NCBI GenBank assembly: GCA_035531535.1
Contig: DATKSV010000136.1
Span: 1-21,709 of the forward strand
DNA from: AG-12 sp035531535
Lineage (GTDB): Bacteria > Chloroflexota > Dormibacteria > Aeolococcales > Bog-877
Direction of reading: 5' to 3'
DNA length: 21,709 nucleotides
The notes under the pieces are model-generated. The model did no database searches. It saw only the letters and a list, made by a program, of their open reading frames with translations, and had not been told where the DNA came from. Shown here piece after piece: positions 1-7,947 of the stretch (its first letter is position 1; each line of letters opens with the position of its first letter). A program made the position numbers and the translations under genes.

Positions 1-317
1 AGGTAGTCGTCCAGGGTGGTGTCCTGGAAGACCAGTCCGATGTGGCGGCGTACCTGGGCCTGCTCCCGGACCACATCGAACCCGGCCACCTGGGCGCTGC
101 CCGCGGTGGGCCTGCTGATGGTGCAGAGCATGGCTATGGTGGTCGACTTGCCGGCCCCGTTGGGGCCCAGGAAACCAAAGGTCTCGCCCGCCCTGACCTG
201 GAAGTTGACCCCCCGTACCGCCTCCACCTCCTTGTAGTTCTTGCGCAGACCTTGGGCCAGAACCGCCAGCTCGGTGGCCACCGCAGTGGGTGCTTCGGGA
301 GGGGTAACTACTGCCAC
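1..317 (-). CDS. ABC transporter ATP-binding protein, DrrA/ABC-2 type (N-terminal part, cut by window edge)
   Basis: This is the cytoplasmic ATPase of an ABC-2 type exporter. Only about 105 N-terminal residues are inside the window. A Walker A motif, GPNGAGKST, sits at residues 51-59, and the Q-loop LVFQD has its glutamine at residue 98. The stretch between them (MLCTISRPTAGSAQVAGFDV) is typical of the daunorubicin-resistance/multidrug DrrA group, where the ATPase pairs with a separate membrane subunit. That subunit, the signature motif and Walker B would lie to the left of the window. I start it at the GTG at 315-317; a second in-frame GTG twelve codons later is possible, and neither has a strong ribosome site. 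It lies 168 bases downstream of the S53 peptidase on the same strand, so co-transcription is possible but unproven. The substrate cannot be told from the ATPase alone. Confidence 0.9.
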   Translation of the reverse strand, partial: MAVVTPPEAPTAVATELAVLAQGLRKNYKEVEAVRGVNFQVRAGETFGFLGPNGAGKSTTIAMLCTISRPTAGSAQVAGFDVVREQAQVRRHIGLVFQDTTLDDY

Positions 318-485
318 TCGGTCAGCTTGCCACAGATGCGCGCGGGTGTGCCCGGGTCTGATCCGGTCCGAGCCGACATCAAGGCCATGGCCGGCGGCCA
401 CCTGGAACCGGGAACTGTCAGCCCCGCCGGGCGGGAGGCCACCTCTAGGGTGCCCACCTTGCGCGCCCCGTCGGGTCCGGTCGCG

Positions 486-2078
486 TCAGCCGTCGAGGGC
501 CGCCAGCAGTCCCTGTCCGACCGGGCTGCCCCAGCCGCTGCAGGCGTCCCAGCCCACCGCTGCGGAATAGAAGCCATCGTTGCCCTTCGTGATGTCGCTG
601 GTCACCCCTCGCGCCGCCAGGGTCTGGTACAGAATGGGGTTCAGGTAGCCCAGGTCACGGCCCAACGCCGCCGCACAGCGTGCCAGCAGGGCCGCCCAGA
701 GCGGGGCCACCGCGCTCGTCCCCCCAAAGACGGCCGACTCCCCATCCACCAGCACCCGGTAGCCGGTCTGGGGGTCGGCATCTCCCGCCACATCGGGCAG
801 GCCGCGGCCCCGGAATCGGCCGGGGTTCACGGACGGGGGCACACCCGCTGCCTGCTGCCAGGTGGGCAGCGGGAAGATGGCGCTCACCCCGCCTCCGGTG
901 GCGCCTCCCAGAGGCAGGTCGTTCCAAACCACCTCGCTAAGAATCTCCCGGCCCTGGGCCAGCAGCCGGGTCCCCCCGCAGGCCAGGACATGCGGGCTGG
1001 CGGCGGGAAAGTCGACGTGAGCCAGCCCGTCCGACAGGCCGTCGGAGGACCCGTTGTCGCCAGAGGCGACGCAGACTGTGACGCCCACCAGAGCGGCGTC
1101 CTGAAAGGCCTGCTCGAAGGCGGTGATGGTGGCCCGGGACCAGTTGGCCTCGGGCCCGCCCCAGCTGATCGAGATCACCGCCGGCCGGTTGAACTCGTCA
1201 TGAATGGCGGCTGAGATCGCCTCCAGGAAACCCTGGTCGGTGTTGGGAGCGAAATAAGCCGCCAGTCTGGCTCCCGGAGCCATGCTGCCGGCCACCTCGA
1301 GGTCAAGGGTGACCTCCCCGTCGGGACCGTCCGGGCTCCCGGTCGGCCGATTGCCTCCGCCGGCCACCGGCACCACAGCCACCACCGGCACAGGCAGGCT
1401 AAGGGCGCCGAAGTAGCTGCTGAGATCGGTCGGTTGGAACCCTCCTCCGAGCTCGATTAGGCCGATGCACTGGCCCGCGGCCGAGGCGCCCTGAGGGTAC
1501 TGATAGATCTCGGCAACCACCGGCGGCTCGAAGCTGAGGGGTGCCGCCTGGGCCAAGGGACCGGGCGGTCTGGGTAGCGGCAGGCGCCGGGTGTTGGGGC
1601 GAGCGACCGGCCTCTGGTCAAGGCCCAGCACCGCCACCACCGGCTCGACCAACGGTGCCGGGAGCCGCGCCTCTCCCCGTGCCACCCGGACGCTTCCCTG
1701 GGCCAGCTCCTGCACCTCCAACGCGACCCCGAACTCCTCCTCCAGCCTTGCTGCGGGGCCGAAGACCGACAGGAGACGCAGTCCCGGTCGGCTATCACCC
1801 ACGGTGAGGCCGGCCCCGGCGGCCCAACTTTCCACCGCCGCCAGATCATCCGGATGGGCACCTCGGAGCTCGCCAAGCTGGGCCCGGCTGAAGTGGCTAC
1901 GGGACGAGATCGCGAGTTGGCCCACCTCCATCGCCGAGGGGCAGGCGGTGTCGCTTCGAGGGCGGAGCGCCAGGGTCACCTCGATCACGTCCTCGGCTGT
2001 CGCCGGAGCTCCCGGCCGGGGCTCGCTGGTGGATCCCACAAAGGCAGCGCGGGTGGACCGGGAAGGCGGATCTGACAT
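486..2078 (-). CDS. S53 family serine peptidase (sedolisin/kumamolisin type) with pro-domain
   Basis: This is a subtilisin-fold acid endopeptidase made as a proenzyme of 530 residues. Residues about 30-170 are the activation pro-domain (for example HFSRAQLGELRGAHPDDLAA). The catalytic domain follows from about 185. The Glu/Asp pair of the catalytic triad is in DGEVTLDLEVAG (E255, D259), the oxyanion-hole Asp is in ASGDNGSSDG (D341), and the catalytic Ser is in GGTSAVAPLWAAL (S455). The C-terminal calcium site is visible as DITKGNDGFYSAAVGWD (495-511). All family residues are present, so it should be active after maturation. S53 enzymes are usually exported and work at low pH. Here the N-terminus (MSDPPSRSTRAAF) has no obvious hydrophobic signal sequence, as in some bacterial kumamolisins, so the export route is unclear. 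The ATG has no Shine-Dalgarno site. A short CCCGCC/GGCGGG inverted repeat at 423-435 lies downstream but is too tight to call a terminator. Confidence 0.95.
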   Translation of the reverse strand: MSDPPSRSTRAAFVGSTSEPRPGAPATAEDVIEVTLALRPRSDTACPSAMEVGQLAISSRSHFSRAQLGELRGAHPDDLAAVESWAAGAGLTVGDSRPGLRLLSVFGPAARLEEEFGVALEVQELAQGSVRVARGEARLPAPLVEPVVAVLGLDQRPVARPNTRRLPLPRPPGPLAQAAPLSFEPPVVAEIYQYPQGASAAGQCIGLIELGGGFQPTDLSSYFGALSLPVPVVAVVPVAGGGNRPTGSPDGPDGEVTLDLEVAGSMAPGARLAAYFAPNTDQGFLEAISAAIHDEFNRPAVISISWGGPEANWSRATITAFEQAFQDAALVGVTVCVASGDNGSSDGLSDGLAHVDFPAASPHVLACGGTRLLAQGREILSEVVWNDLPLGGATGGGVSAIFPLPTWQQAAGVPPSVNPGRFRGRGLPDVAGDADPQTGYRVLVDGESAVFGGTSAVAPLWAALLARCAAALGRDLGYLNPILYQTLAARGVTSDITKGNDGFYSAAVGWDACSGWGSPVGQGLLAALDG

Positions 2079-2441
2079 CGCTGAAAGTATGGGCGTTGCC
2101 TGATCGCGGCTCCATCACCCGCAAAAAACGGTCGCACACTGGGCCTTCGAGGGAGAGCGTCGAAGCGTTACCGGAGGCGGGTCTGACCCACCCGGTTGTG
2201 GGCTCGGGCACCAGCGAGCTGCGGTGGCTCACATTCGCCGGGCGGACGCGCTGGCACCGGCCAGGACCCGCGATTAGTTCGGCCCGGCGGCAGCCGTCCT
2301 CGGCGCGACGCCCCACAGCCGGCCAGGTGGCGATACGATGGCGGCTGGAGCGCCTCCCCCACCGCGATCTTGCCTAAGGTTCTGCCCCCTAACATGTCCA
2401 GCCAGCGCCCCGCGCCAGTTTCTACCGAAGGCCGGTGATGA
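2079..2441. other. Divergent intergenic region between peptidase and CHAP-protein genes
   Basis: These 363 bases lie between two divergently transcribed genes and must hold both promoters. No open frame in it resembles a protein. For the rightward gene a -10-like TAACAT lies at about 2390-2395, but its best upstream partner (TTGCCT) is only 14 bases away, so I do not assign a promoter. A GAAGG at 2427-2431 is the ribosome site of the rightward gene, ten bases before its ATG. Confidence 0.6.
2086..2091 (-). promoter_or_regulatory. Possible -10 element giving a leaderless peptidase transcript
   Basis: On the minus strand the hexamer CATACT (close to TATAAT) ends seven bases before the A of the peptidase ATG. 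A start point at the usual distance would fall on or next to the start codon, which fits the lack of any Shine-Dalgarno sequence there. I see no good -35 element at the normal spacing, so this is a weak call. Confidence 0.25.
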
Positions 2442-4286
2442 ATGCTGGTTAGGAGTTTCGCAAGAGTGACCGCGGTGGGACTGGGGCTGGGTTTGGCGCT
2501 GCTCACCGGGGGGCCGTTCTCGGCATCCGCCCAGGACCTCTCCCCAGCTGTCACCGCCACGCTGCAGAACGGCATGGTCAACTCCCTGGTCTGGGCGGGT
2601 GACACCCTGAACCTCACCGTGACCGGCGGCAGCGTTCCCGCCGACGCCACCGCGGTGGCGCTCAACGTGACGGTCACCGACACCCACCTGGCGGCCAGCT
2701 ATCTGACCGTGTACCCAGCGGGCGGGGCACTCCCCCTGGCCTCTAACCTCAATTGGGCCCCTGGCCAGACCAGGGCCAACTTGGTCGTCGTGCCGGTCGG
2801 CCTGAACGGCCAGGTCAGCCTCTACGACGCCGCGGGTTCAACCGACGTGGTGGTGGACCTGGAGGGCTACTTCAGCCCTCCGGTGGCGGGCAGCACTGCC
2901 GGCGAGTACAGCCCGCTCACCCCGGCCCGGATCACGGACACTCGCCAGGGCAGCCGTGAGGCCAACGCGGGCCGGACCCTGGGCCCGGAGGGGACGCTCA
3001 ACATCCAGGTGACCGGGGTCGGCGGGGTGCCGGTGTCAAATGTGGCCGCGGCAGTCCTGGAGGTCACAGCCACCAACACCACCGCCAGCAGCTTTCTGAC
3101 CGTGTACCCCGCCGGCAATAGCCCGCCCACGGCGTCCAACCTGAACTGGACGGCGGGGCAGACGGTGGCCAACTGCGTGATCGTGCCGGTCGGCAGCAAC
3201 GGCCAGATCGCGGTCTACAACTCCCGCGGCAACGCCGACGTCGCAGTCGATGTCAGCGGCTACTTCTCGGCCGCCGCCGGAGCACCCCCCAACCCCAGCC
3301 TCTTTGTGCCCATTGCCCCCACCCGGGTGCTGGACACCAGGGCTGGCAGCGGGCAGGCGGGTGCGGGAGAGACCCTTGGTGCGGGCAGCTCGCTCAGCCA
3401 GCAGCTGGCCGGTGTCCACGGCATCGGCAGCGGGGCCACCGCCGTGGTGGCCAACGTGACCGCCACCAACACCACCGCCAGCAGCTATCTCAGTCTCTAC
3501 CCGGGGCCGGCACGGCCGCTCGCTTCGACTCTGAACTGGACGGCCGGCCAGACGATCGCCAACCTGGGATTGCCAACCCTCAGCCCCAGCGGACAGCTGA
3601 GCGCTTACAACGCCTTTGGCCAGGCCGACTTGGTGATGGACGTTTCCGGGTGGTTTGCGCCAGCGTCGGCCGGCCTTGGGGACGCCTACTCGCCACTGGC
3701 TCCGTCCCGGATTCTCGACACCAGGTCGACTCCCATCCTGCAGGCCCACCCGGGTAGTTACCTGGTGGTCAACCAGGGCCACGGCTATCCCGGCTCCGCC
3801 GCGCTCCAGGCCGCTCTCGCCTTCCCGAACAATTCGGGCCTCATTCCCGGATGTGACGCGCAGTGGGCGGCTGGCAATTTCTGCGGCGTGGACGGCTTCC
3901 CTGGCCAGTGCGCCTACTGGGTGGAGTTGAACTGGGACGGACTTGGAGAGGGCGGCACCCCCGCCAGCGGGCCGGGGGCGGTCGGATTGGTCGGCAATGG
4001 CGACAATGTCGCGACCTCGGCGATTCAGAGGGGCTTTGCCACTGCCGGGAGCATCGCCACGATTGCGGTTGGGGACCTGGTCTCGTGGCCTCCCGGGGAC
4101 GGTCAGTACGACCCGCTCTTCGGCCATGCCGCGATCGTGGTGGAGGTCGATCCCGGCAACGGCACCTACATCGTGTCCGAGATGAACTACACCGATGCCA
4201 ACTGGGAGATCGACTACCGGGTGGTCGGCGTGGGCAATCCGGACGTGCCCACGATCGCGGTCCCGCTCCCCAGCCCCGTGCCCTAG
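2442..4286 (+). CDS. Exported CHAP-domain protein (probable peptidoglycan hydrolase) with tandem LDTR surface repeats
   Basis: The 614-residue protein starts with a signal peptide (charged start, hydrophobic AVGLGLGLALLTGG, cleavage near ASA-QD at about 30). Three beta-rich repeats of about 131 residues follow (about 35-146, 156-277, 288-407). Each contains YPAG...SNLNW..GQT.AN, then VPVG.NGQ..VYN, and ends in VDVSGYF. The linkers carry PLTPARITDTR-like motifs. A fourth repeat begins (YSPLAPSRILDTRST, 416-430) but breaks off into the C-terminal domain at about 440-600. That domain has the CHAP layout: catalytic Cys in GQCAYWVELNW (C490), His in FGHAAIVVEV (H562) and a polar third residue in SEMNYTD (N582). 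CHAP enzymes cut amide bonds in peptidoglycan or glutathionyl-type substrates. The repeats probably bind the cell surface or polymer. There is no sortase motif. Its neighbour is another exported surface protein. The start rests on GAAGG at 2427-2431 and the clear signal peptide. Confidence 0.88.
   Translation: MLVRSFARVTAVGLGLGLALLTGGPFSASAQDLSPAVTATLQNGMVNSLVWAGDTLNLTVTGGSVPADATAVALNVTVTDTHLAASYLTVYPAGGALPLASNLNWAPGQTRANLVVVPVGLNGQVSLYDAAGSTDVVVDLEGYFSPPVAGSTAGEYSPLTPARITDTRQGSREANAGRTLGPEGTLNIQVTGVGGVPVSNVAAAVLEVTATNTTASSFLTVYPAGNSPPTASNLNWTAGQTVANCVIVPVGSNGQIAVYNSRGNADVAVDVSGYFSAAAGAPPNPSLFVPIAPTRVLDTRAGSGQAGAGETLGAGSSLSQQLAGVHGIGSGATAVVANVTATNTTASSYLSLYPGPARPLASTLNWTAGQTIANLGLPTLSPSGQLSAYNAFGQADLVMDVSGWFAPASAGLGDAYSPLAPSRILDTRSTPILQAHPGSYLVVNQGHGYPGSAALQAALAFPNNSGLIPGCDAQWAAGNFCGVDGFPGQCAYWVELNWDGLGEGGTPASGPGAVGLVGNGDNVATSAIQRGFATAGSIATIAVGDLVSWPPGDGQYDPLFGHAAIVVEVDPGNGTYIVSEMNYTDANWEIDYRVVGVGNPDVPTIAVPLPSPVP
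2544..3731 (+). repeat. Coding tandem repeats (about 393 bp period) in the CHAP-domain protein
   Basis: Three degenerate copies, 2544-2879, 2907-3272 and 3303-3662, plus the first 15 codons of a fourth (3687-3731), encode the LDTR/NLNW/VDVSGYF module. Conserved blocks recur every 131 codons, for example YPAGG at residue 91, YPAGN at 222 and YPGPA at 353. Copy 1 lacks the leading LDTR block because the signal peptide replaces it. Confidence 0.85.
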
Positions 4287-4430
4287 GCGAGCCTTCCCGG
4301 AGGCACAGCTTCGGTCCGCCAGCGTACCGACACCGGCGAAGTGTCAGGTTACCGTAGCGGTGGATAGGAAGTTGCGTAATTGGGTGTGGAGCATGATCGG
4401 GCACTAGGCATGGCGTCCCGGTCTTCCATT

Positions 4431-4436
4431 AGGAGA
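4431..4436 (+). promoter_or_regulatory. Ribosome binding site that fixes the start of the ice-binding-like gene
   Basis: AGGAGA lies six bases before the ATG at 4443. It favours this start over the in-frame codon 63 bases upstream and places the signal peptide properly at the N-terminus. Confidence 0.75.
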
Positions 4437-4442
4437 CAACAC

Positions 4443-5381
4443 ATGGACATCTCAGGGGCGGCCCGTTCGACCGCACGCGTAGGTCGACTTTCCCGTGGGG
4501 CCGTGATCGTGCTGGGGTGTGCGGCCGCCCTTGGGTTGGTGCTCCTCAGTGGGGCGACCGTCTCCGCAGCGTCCGCCCAGCCGACAGTCAACCTGGGCAA
4601 CGCCACCCCCTTTGCGGTACTGGCGGGAACCACGGTGACCAACACCGGGGCGTCCGTGGTCTCAGGCGATCTCGGGGTCGACCCGGGGTCGGCAGTGACC
4701 GGCTTCCCGCCTGGCCAGCTGGTGAACGGCACCCAGCAGACGGCGGATTCCGTGGCCTTGAGTGCCCAATCCGCTCTCACGACCGCCTATCTGGACGCGG
4801 CGGGGCGGACCCCCTTCACGGTGGTGTCCGCGGATCTCGGCGGGCAGACGCTTGATCCCGGCGTTTATAAGGACACCTCCGGGTTGGCCTTGACCGGCAC
4901 CCTGACTCTGGACGCACAGAACAATCCCAATGCGGTGTTCATCTTCCAGGCAACGTCCACACTTATCACGGCCTCCAACAGTACGGTCATCCTCACCGGC
5001 GGGGCCCAGGCCTGCAACGTCTTCTGGCAGGTGGGCAGTTCCGCGACCCTGGGCACGGGTACCAGCTTTGCCGGCAACGTCCTGGCCCTGACCGCGATAT
5101 CAGTGGAAACCGGAGCGAGCGTCAGAGGCCGCGTGCTGGCCCAGAACGGCGGCGTCAGCCTTGACGACAACTCCATCACAGTGCCGACCTGCAACACCAC
5201 GCTCGCGACCCCTACCCCGACCCCTACCGCCACCCCGACCCCGTCGGTCCCGGTGCCCAACACCGGGGCGGACATCGGAAATTCGTCGGGGGGGCTGGCC
5301 CTCGTAGTCGGACTGGCCGCTGTACTGGCGGGATTGGGCCTGGCTCTCACCAGAAGGATCCGTCTCCGGACCCGCTCCTAG
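4443..5381 (+). CDS. Exported ice-binding-like (DUF3494) protein with sortase-type wall anchor
   Basis: The 312-residue protein has a long signal peptide (about 1-45, ending VSAASAQ) and one DUF3494 domain (about 48-248). The domain is recognised by FAVLAGTTVTNTGASVVSGD, DLGGQTLDPGVYK, GTLTLDAQNNPNAVFIFQ and ACNVFWQVGSSATLGTGTSF. This is the beta-solenoid fold of bacterial ice-binding/antifreeze proteins. Members bind ice or act as surface adhesins, and sequence alone does not prove ice activity. A Thr-Pro stalk (256-268) follows, then VPNTG (271-275), a hydrophobic segment (about 284-303) and a basic tail RRIRLRTRS. That is the layout of a sortase substrate, with Val replacing the usual Leu. 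The protein should therefore be wall-anchored and surface-displayed. The upstream gene also encodes an exported surface protein; the 156-base gap leaves room for a separate promoter. Confidence 0.92.
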   Translation: MDISGAARSTARVGRLSRGAVIVLGCAAALGLVLLSGATVSAASAQPTVNLGNATPFAVLAGTTVTNTGASVVSGDLGVDPGSAVTGFPPGQLVNGTQQTADSVALSAQSALTTAYLDAAGRTPFTVVSADLGGQTLDPGVYKDTSGLALTGTLTLDAQNNPNAVFIFQATSTLITASNSTVILTGGAQACNVFWQVGSSATLGTGTSFAGNVLALTAISVETGASVRGRVLAQNGGVSLDDNSITVPTCNTTLATPTPTPTATPTPSVPVPNTGADIGNSSGGLALVVGLAAVLAGLGLALTRRIRLRTRS

Positions 5382-5390
5382 CCCTGGCCC

Positions 5391-5408
5391 AAGCGCACCC
5401 GCGCGCTT
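5391..5408 (+). terminator. Weak hairpin after the ice-binding-like gene
   Basis: AAGCGC and GCGCTT pair perfectly (6 bp, six-base loop) starting ten bases after the stop codon. Only a very short T run follows, so termination here is a guess. Confidence 0.3.
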
Positions 5409-5476
5409 TCCGTGGCGCTTGGCGACCGGCGCGCACCCAACGGCACGGCGGCGGCGGTGCCTGATCGCTTGGCAGA

Positions 5477-6982
5477 ATGGGAGACGTGAGAGCGCCCACC
5501 CATCTGCCCGCGACCCTGTTCTCGGGCTGCCAGCCCGAGGTGCTTTGCGGCGGCGCCGGGCGGATCCTGGCCGTCGGCCCGGATGCCAGAGCGCTGGCGT
5601 CGGCCGGGGACAAGGTGGTGGAGTTGGAGGGGACGGCCCTGCCCGGACTGGGCGACGCCCACATTCACCTGGACGAGTTGGTGCGGCTCCGCTCGGGCCT
5701 GAACCTGCACGGGACGACCTCGCTCGCGGAGGTGCTGGCGCAGGTCCGCAAAGTCTCTGAGTCGCTCCCGGCCGATCAGTGGGTGGTTGGCCGCGGCTGG
5801 AATCACAGCGCCTGGCCGAATCCAAGCTGGCCCAGCCGCCATGACCTGGACCGAGCTGGCGGCGGACGCCCGGTATTCCTGGCCAGCAAGGACGAGCATT
5901 CGGTCTGGGTCAGCAGCGCCGCCCTGAAGCGGGCCGGGATCGGCGGGGAGACACCGGATCCGCCCGGAGGGCTGATCGACCGCGAAGCCGACGGGGAGCC
6001 CAGTGGAATAATCCGCGAAGCCTGGGACCTGTTCGATGGCCTCATCCCTCGACTCGCAAGCGCCGATTACCAGGAGCTCCTGGCGGCTGTGCTCACCGAG
6101 CTGGCGAGCCTAGGGCTCTGCACCGTCCACACCATGGATCCGGGCGGAACGCTGTTGGCGCTGCAGCGCCTGCGCGACGGTGACCGCCTCAACGTCCGGG
6201 TGGTGGCCAACCTTCCGGTCGCCGGCCTCGAGGCGGCGCAGCAGCTGGGGATCCGGAGCGGCTTCGGCGACTCCATGCTCCGGATCTGGGGGGTCAAGGC
6301 CTTTATGGACGGCTCGCTGGGCAGCCGGACGGCGGAGATGCTGGGCGGAGGAGGAGTGGCTCGCATCCCCGACCCAGCCCTGGAGGAGTTGATCGAGCGC
6401 TGTGTGTCAGCGGAGCTGAACCTATGTCTGCACGCGATCGGAGACAAGGCGGTGCATCGGGCACTGGTCGCGCTCGAGCGGCACGCCCACGCCTGGCCGG
6501 GATGGCGCCCCCGCATCGAGCACGCCCAGTGCGTCGACCCGGCTGACATCCCGCGATTCCGGCGCGCCGGCGCGGTGGCCTCGATGCAACCGATCCACGC
6601 CATCTCCGACCGTGAGATGGCCGACTCGGTCTGGGGGCCGCGCGTCGGCCACGCCTATGCCTGGGGCGCTTTGGCCCGGGCCGGAGTGCCGCTGGCGTTC
6701 GGCTCCGATGCCCCGGTGGAGTCCCCAGACCCCCAGCTGGGTATGGCGGCCGCCACGAGCTGGCGCGCCGAGGCGGGCTGGTACCCGGAGCTGGCCCTCT
6801 CCGAGGACCTCGCGCTGGACGCCTACAGCGCCGGGGTGGCGTACGCCGCCGGCATGGAGCTGGAGTGCGGACGTCTGGCGAGGGGCTTCAGCTGTGACCT
6901 CACCGTGGTGAAGGATGGCGAGGTCGTGGCCACGGTGCTGGCGGGACGCGTCACCTATCGCCGGGGGGACCCGCGCCCCTAG
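5477..6982 (+). CDS. Metal-dependent amidohydrolase, YtcJ-like (amidohydrolase 3 family)
   Basis: This cytoplasmic TIM-barrel hydrolase of 501 residues is of normal family length. The metal-binding HxH is in PGLGDAHIHL (H62, H64). The YtcJ signature region RGWNHSAWPNPSWPSRHDLD is at 106-125. A barrel Lys lies in KAFMDGSLGSRTA (K274), further metal or substrate histidines lie in LHAIGDKAVHRAL (H319) and RIEHAQ (H349), and the catalytic Asp is in FGSDAPVESPDP (D411). The C-terminal beta segment (GRLARGFSCDLTVVKDGEVV) completes the composite small domain. All key residues are intact, so it should hydrolyse C-N bonds, but substrates of this family are mostly unknown. ATG 5477 has only a weak ribosome site; GTG at 5486 is a possible alternative. 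It begins 95 bases after the previous gene and ends at a strong hairpin. Confidence 0.92.
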   Translation: MGDVRAPTHLPATLFSGCQPEVLCGGAGRILAVGPDARALASAGDKVVELEGTALPGLGDAHIHLDELVRLRSGLNLHGTTSLAEVLAQVRKVSESLPADQWVVGRGWNHSAWPNPSWPSRHDLDRAGGGRPVFLASKDEHSVWVSSAALKRAGIGGETPDPPGGLIDREADGEPSGIIREAWDLFDGLIPRLASADYQELLAAVLTELASLGLCTVHTMDPGGTLLALQRLRDGDRLNVRVVANLPVAGLEAAQQLGIRSGFGDSMLRIWGVKAFMDGSLGSRTAEMLGGGGVARIPDPALEELIERCVSAELNLCLHAIGDKAVHRALVALERHAHAWPGWRPRIEHAQCVDPADIPRFRRAGAVASMQPIHAISDREMADSVWGPRVGHAYAWGALARAGVPLAFGSDAPVESPDPQLGMAAATSWRAEAGWYPELALSEDLALDAYSAGVAYAAGMELECGRLARGFSCDLTVVKDGEVVATVLAGRVTYRRGDPRP

Positions 6983-6985
6983 CCT

Positions 6986-7019
6986 GATGCCTGGCGGCCC
7001 AACCGGGCCGCCAGGCATC
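6986..7019. terminator. Perfect 15-bp hairpin between convergent genes (bidirectional terminator candidate)
   Basis: GATGCCTGGCGGCCC (6986-7000) and GGGCCGCCAGGCATC (7005-7019) are exact reverse complements around the loop AACC. The hairpin begins three bases after the amidohydrolase stop and lies 36 bases beyond the end of the convergent D-aminopeptidase gene, so it can serve both. Neither strand has a T run, which is common for hairpins in high-GC genomes. Confidence 0.75.
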
Positions 7020-7055
7020 GAGTCGCCCGAGCGGTGCTCGGCCGGCCGCGCGCGC

Positions 7056-7883
7056 TCATCGTTCCAGGGCCAGGCTCCTGATGATCTGCAGCACCGCCAC
7101 GAAGTTTCGAAAGACCGCGAGCTGGTCCCGACCCGCCACCGAAATCTCAGTGTCGGACTCGCGGCTCACATCCCGTACCGCCGTCGCCATGGCCACCAGG
7201 TCGGCGTCGCGCAATCGCAGCCGAAGCCTGGCAGGGCTGGAGAACTGCGGCGCCCGAAGTTCCCCCAGCCGCGTCACCGCGGCTCGGGCCCCGGTCTGGA
7301 TGGCCAGGCGCGCAGCCGCTGGGTGCAGGCTGCGAGCCGCGAACCGCGTCAGGGAGTGCTTGACCACCACCATCTCGGCCCCCGGACAGAAGGGCTGGGC
7401 CTGCGCCGCGGTGTGCTGGTCACCGGTCACCAACGCCACCGGCACCCCATAATGGGCCGCCACCAGGCAGTTGATGCCGCTCTCGCCGGCCAGGATGCCG
7501 TCCAGGCTGGCCCCCATGACCGCCACCGGGCTGTAGGTGTGCGAGAGGATCGCGGGCGGCCCGTCGATCGCCCCGTGGTAGCCGATGAAAAAGATGGCGT
7601 CGAAGCTCTGATCCAGCCCCTCCATCATGTAGAGCGGCTTGTGGTGCCCGGACAGATACTCCGCCCCGGCGTGCAGTTCGTCCGGGGCCAGATTCTGCAT
7701 GGCTCCGTGGGAGTCATTGACCAGAAACGAGTCAGCCCCGGCCTCCCGGGCCCCATCGATGGCGGCGTTGACCTCGGCCAGGAGTAGACGACGCCCCAGG
7801 GCAAACTCGGGTCCCGGGGACACCTGCTGCCAGTCCGAGATCCCGGCCACGCCTTCCATGTCGCATGAGATGTAGATTCGCAT
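7056..7883 (-). CDS. dppA: M55 family D-aminopeptidase, DppA-like
   Basis: This is a zinc D-aminopeptidase that releases N-terminal D-residues such as D-Ala from short peptides. The 275-residue protein reproduces the Bacillus DppA metal and catalytic pattern: MRIYISCDMEGVAG gives D8 and E10, NDSHG gives H59, IGYHG gives H103, SHTYS gives the catalytic H115, and LAGESGINC gives E133. In the Bacillus enzyme the numbering is almost identical. It lacks a signal peptide, so it is cytoplasmic. DppA enzymes assemble as decameric rings with an inner active site. I use ATG 7883, not the upstream start 13 codons earlier, because it has GAGGAG six bases before it and begins exactly at the conserved MRIYIS. 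It follows the aldo/keto reductase by 64 bases on the same strand. No peptide transporter genes adjoin it, unlike the classical dpp operon. Confidence 0.95.
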   Translation of the reverse strand: MRIYISCDMEGVAGISDWQQVSPGPEFALGRRLLLAEVNAAIDGAREAGADSFLVNDSHGAMQNLAPDELHAGAEYLSGHHKPLYMMEGLDQSFDAIFFIGYHGAIDGPPAILSHTYSPVAVMGASLDGILAGESGINCLVAAHYGVPVALVTGDQHTAAQAQPFCPGAEMVVVKHSLTRFAARSLHPAAARLAIQTGARAAVTRLGELRAPQFSSPARLRLRLRDADLVAMATAVRDVSRESDTEISVAGRDQLAVFRNFVAVLQIIRSLALER

Positions 7884-7889
7884 CGCTGG

Positions 7890-7895
7890 CTCCTC
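7890..7895 (-). promoter_or_regulatory. Ribosome binding site that fixes the D-aminopeptidase start
   Basis: GAGGAG on the minus strand lies six bases before ATG 7883. It argues against the longer frame that begins at 7922. Confidence 0.75.
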
Positions 7896-7947
7896 TGCTC
7901 GAGTCGCTCCCGGGCCCAGCACTCGCCCTGCCGGGAGTTGATGGCGA

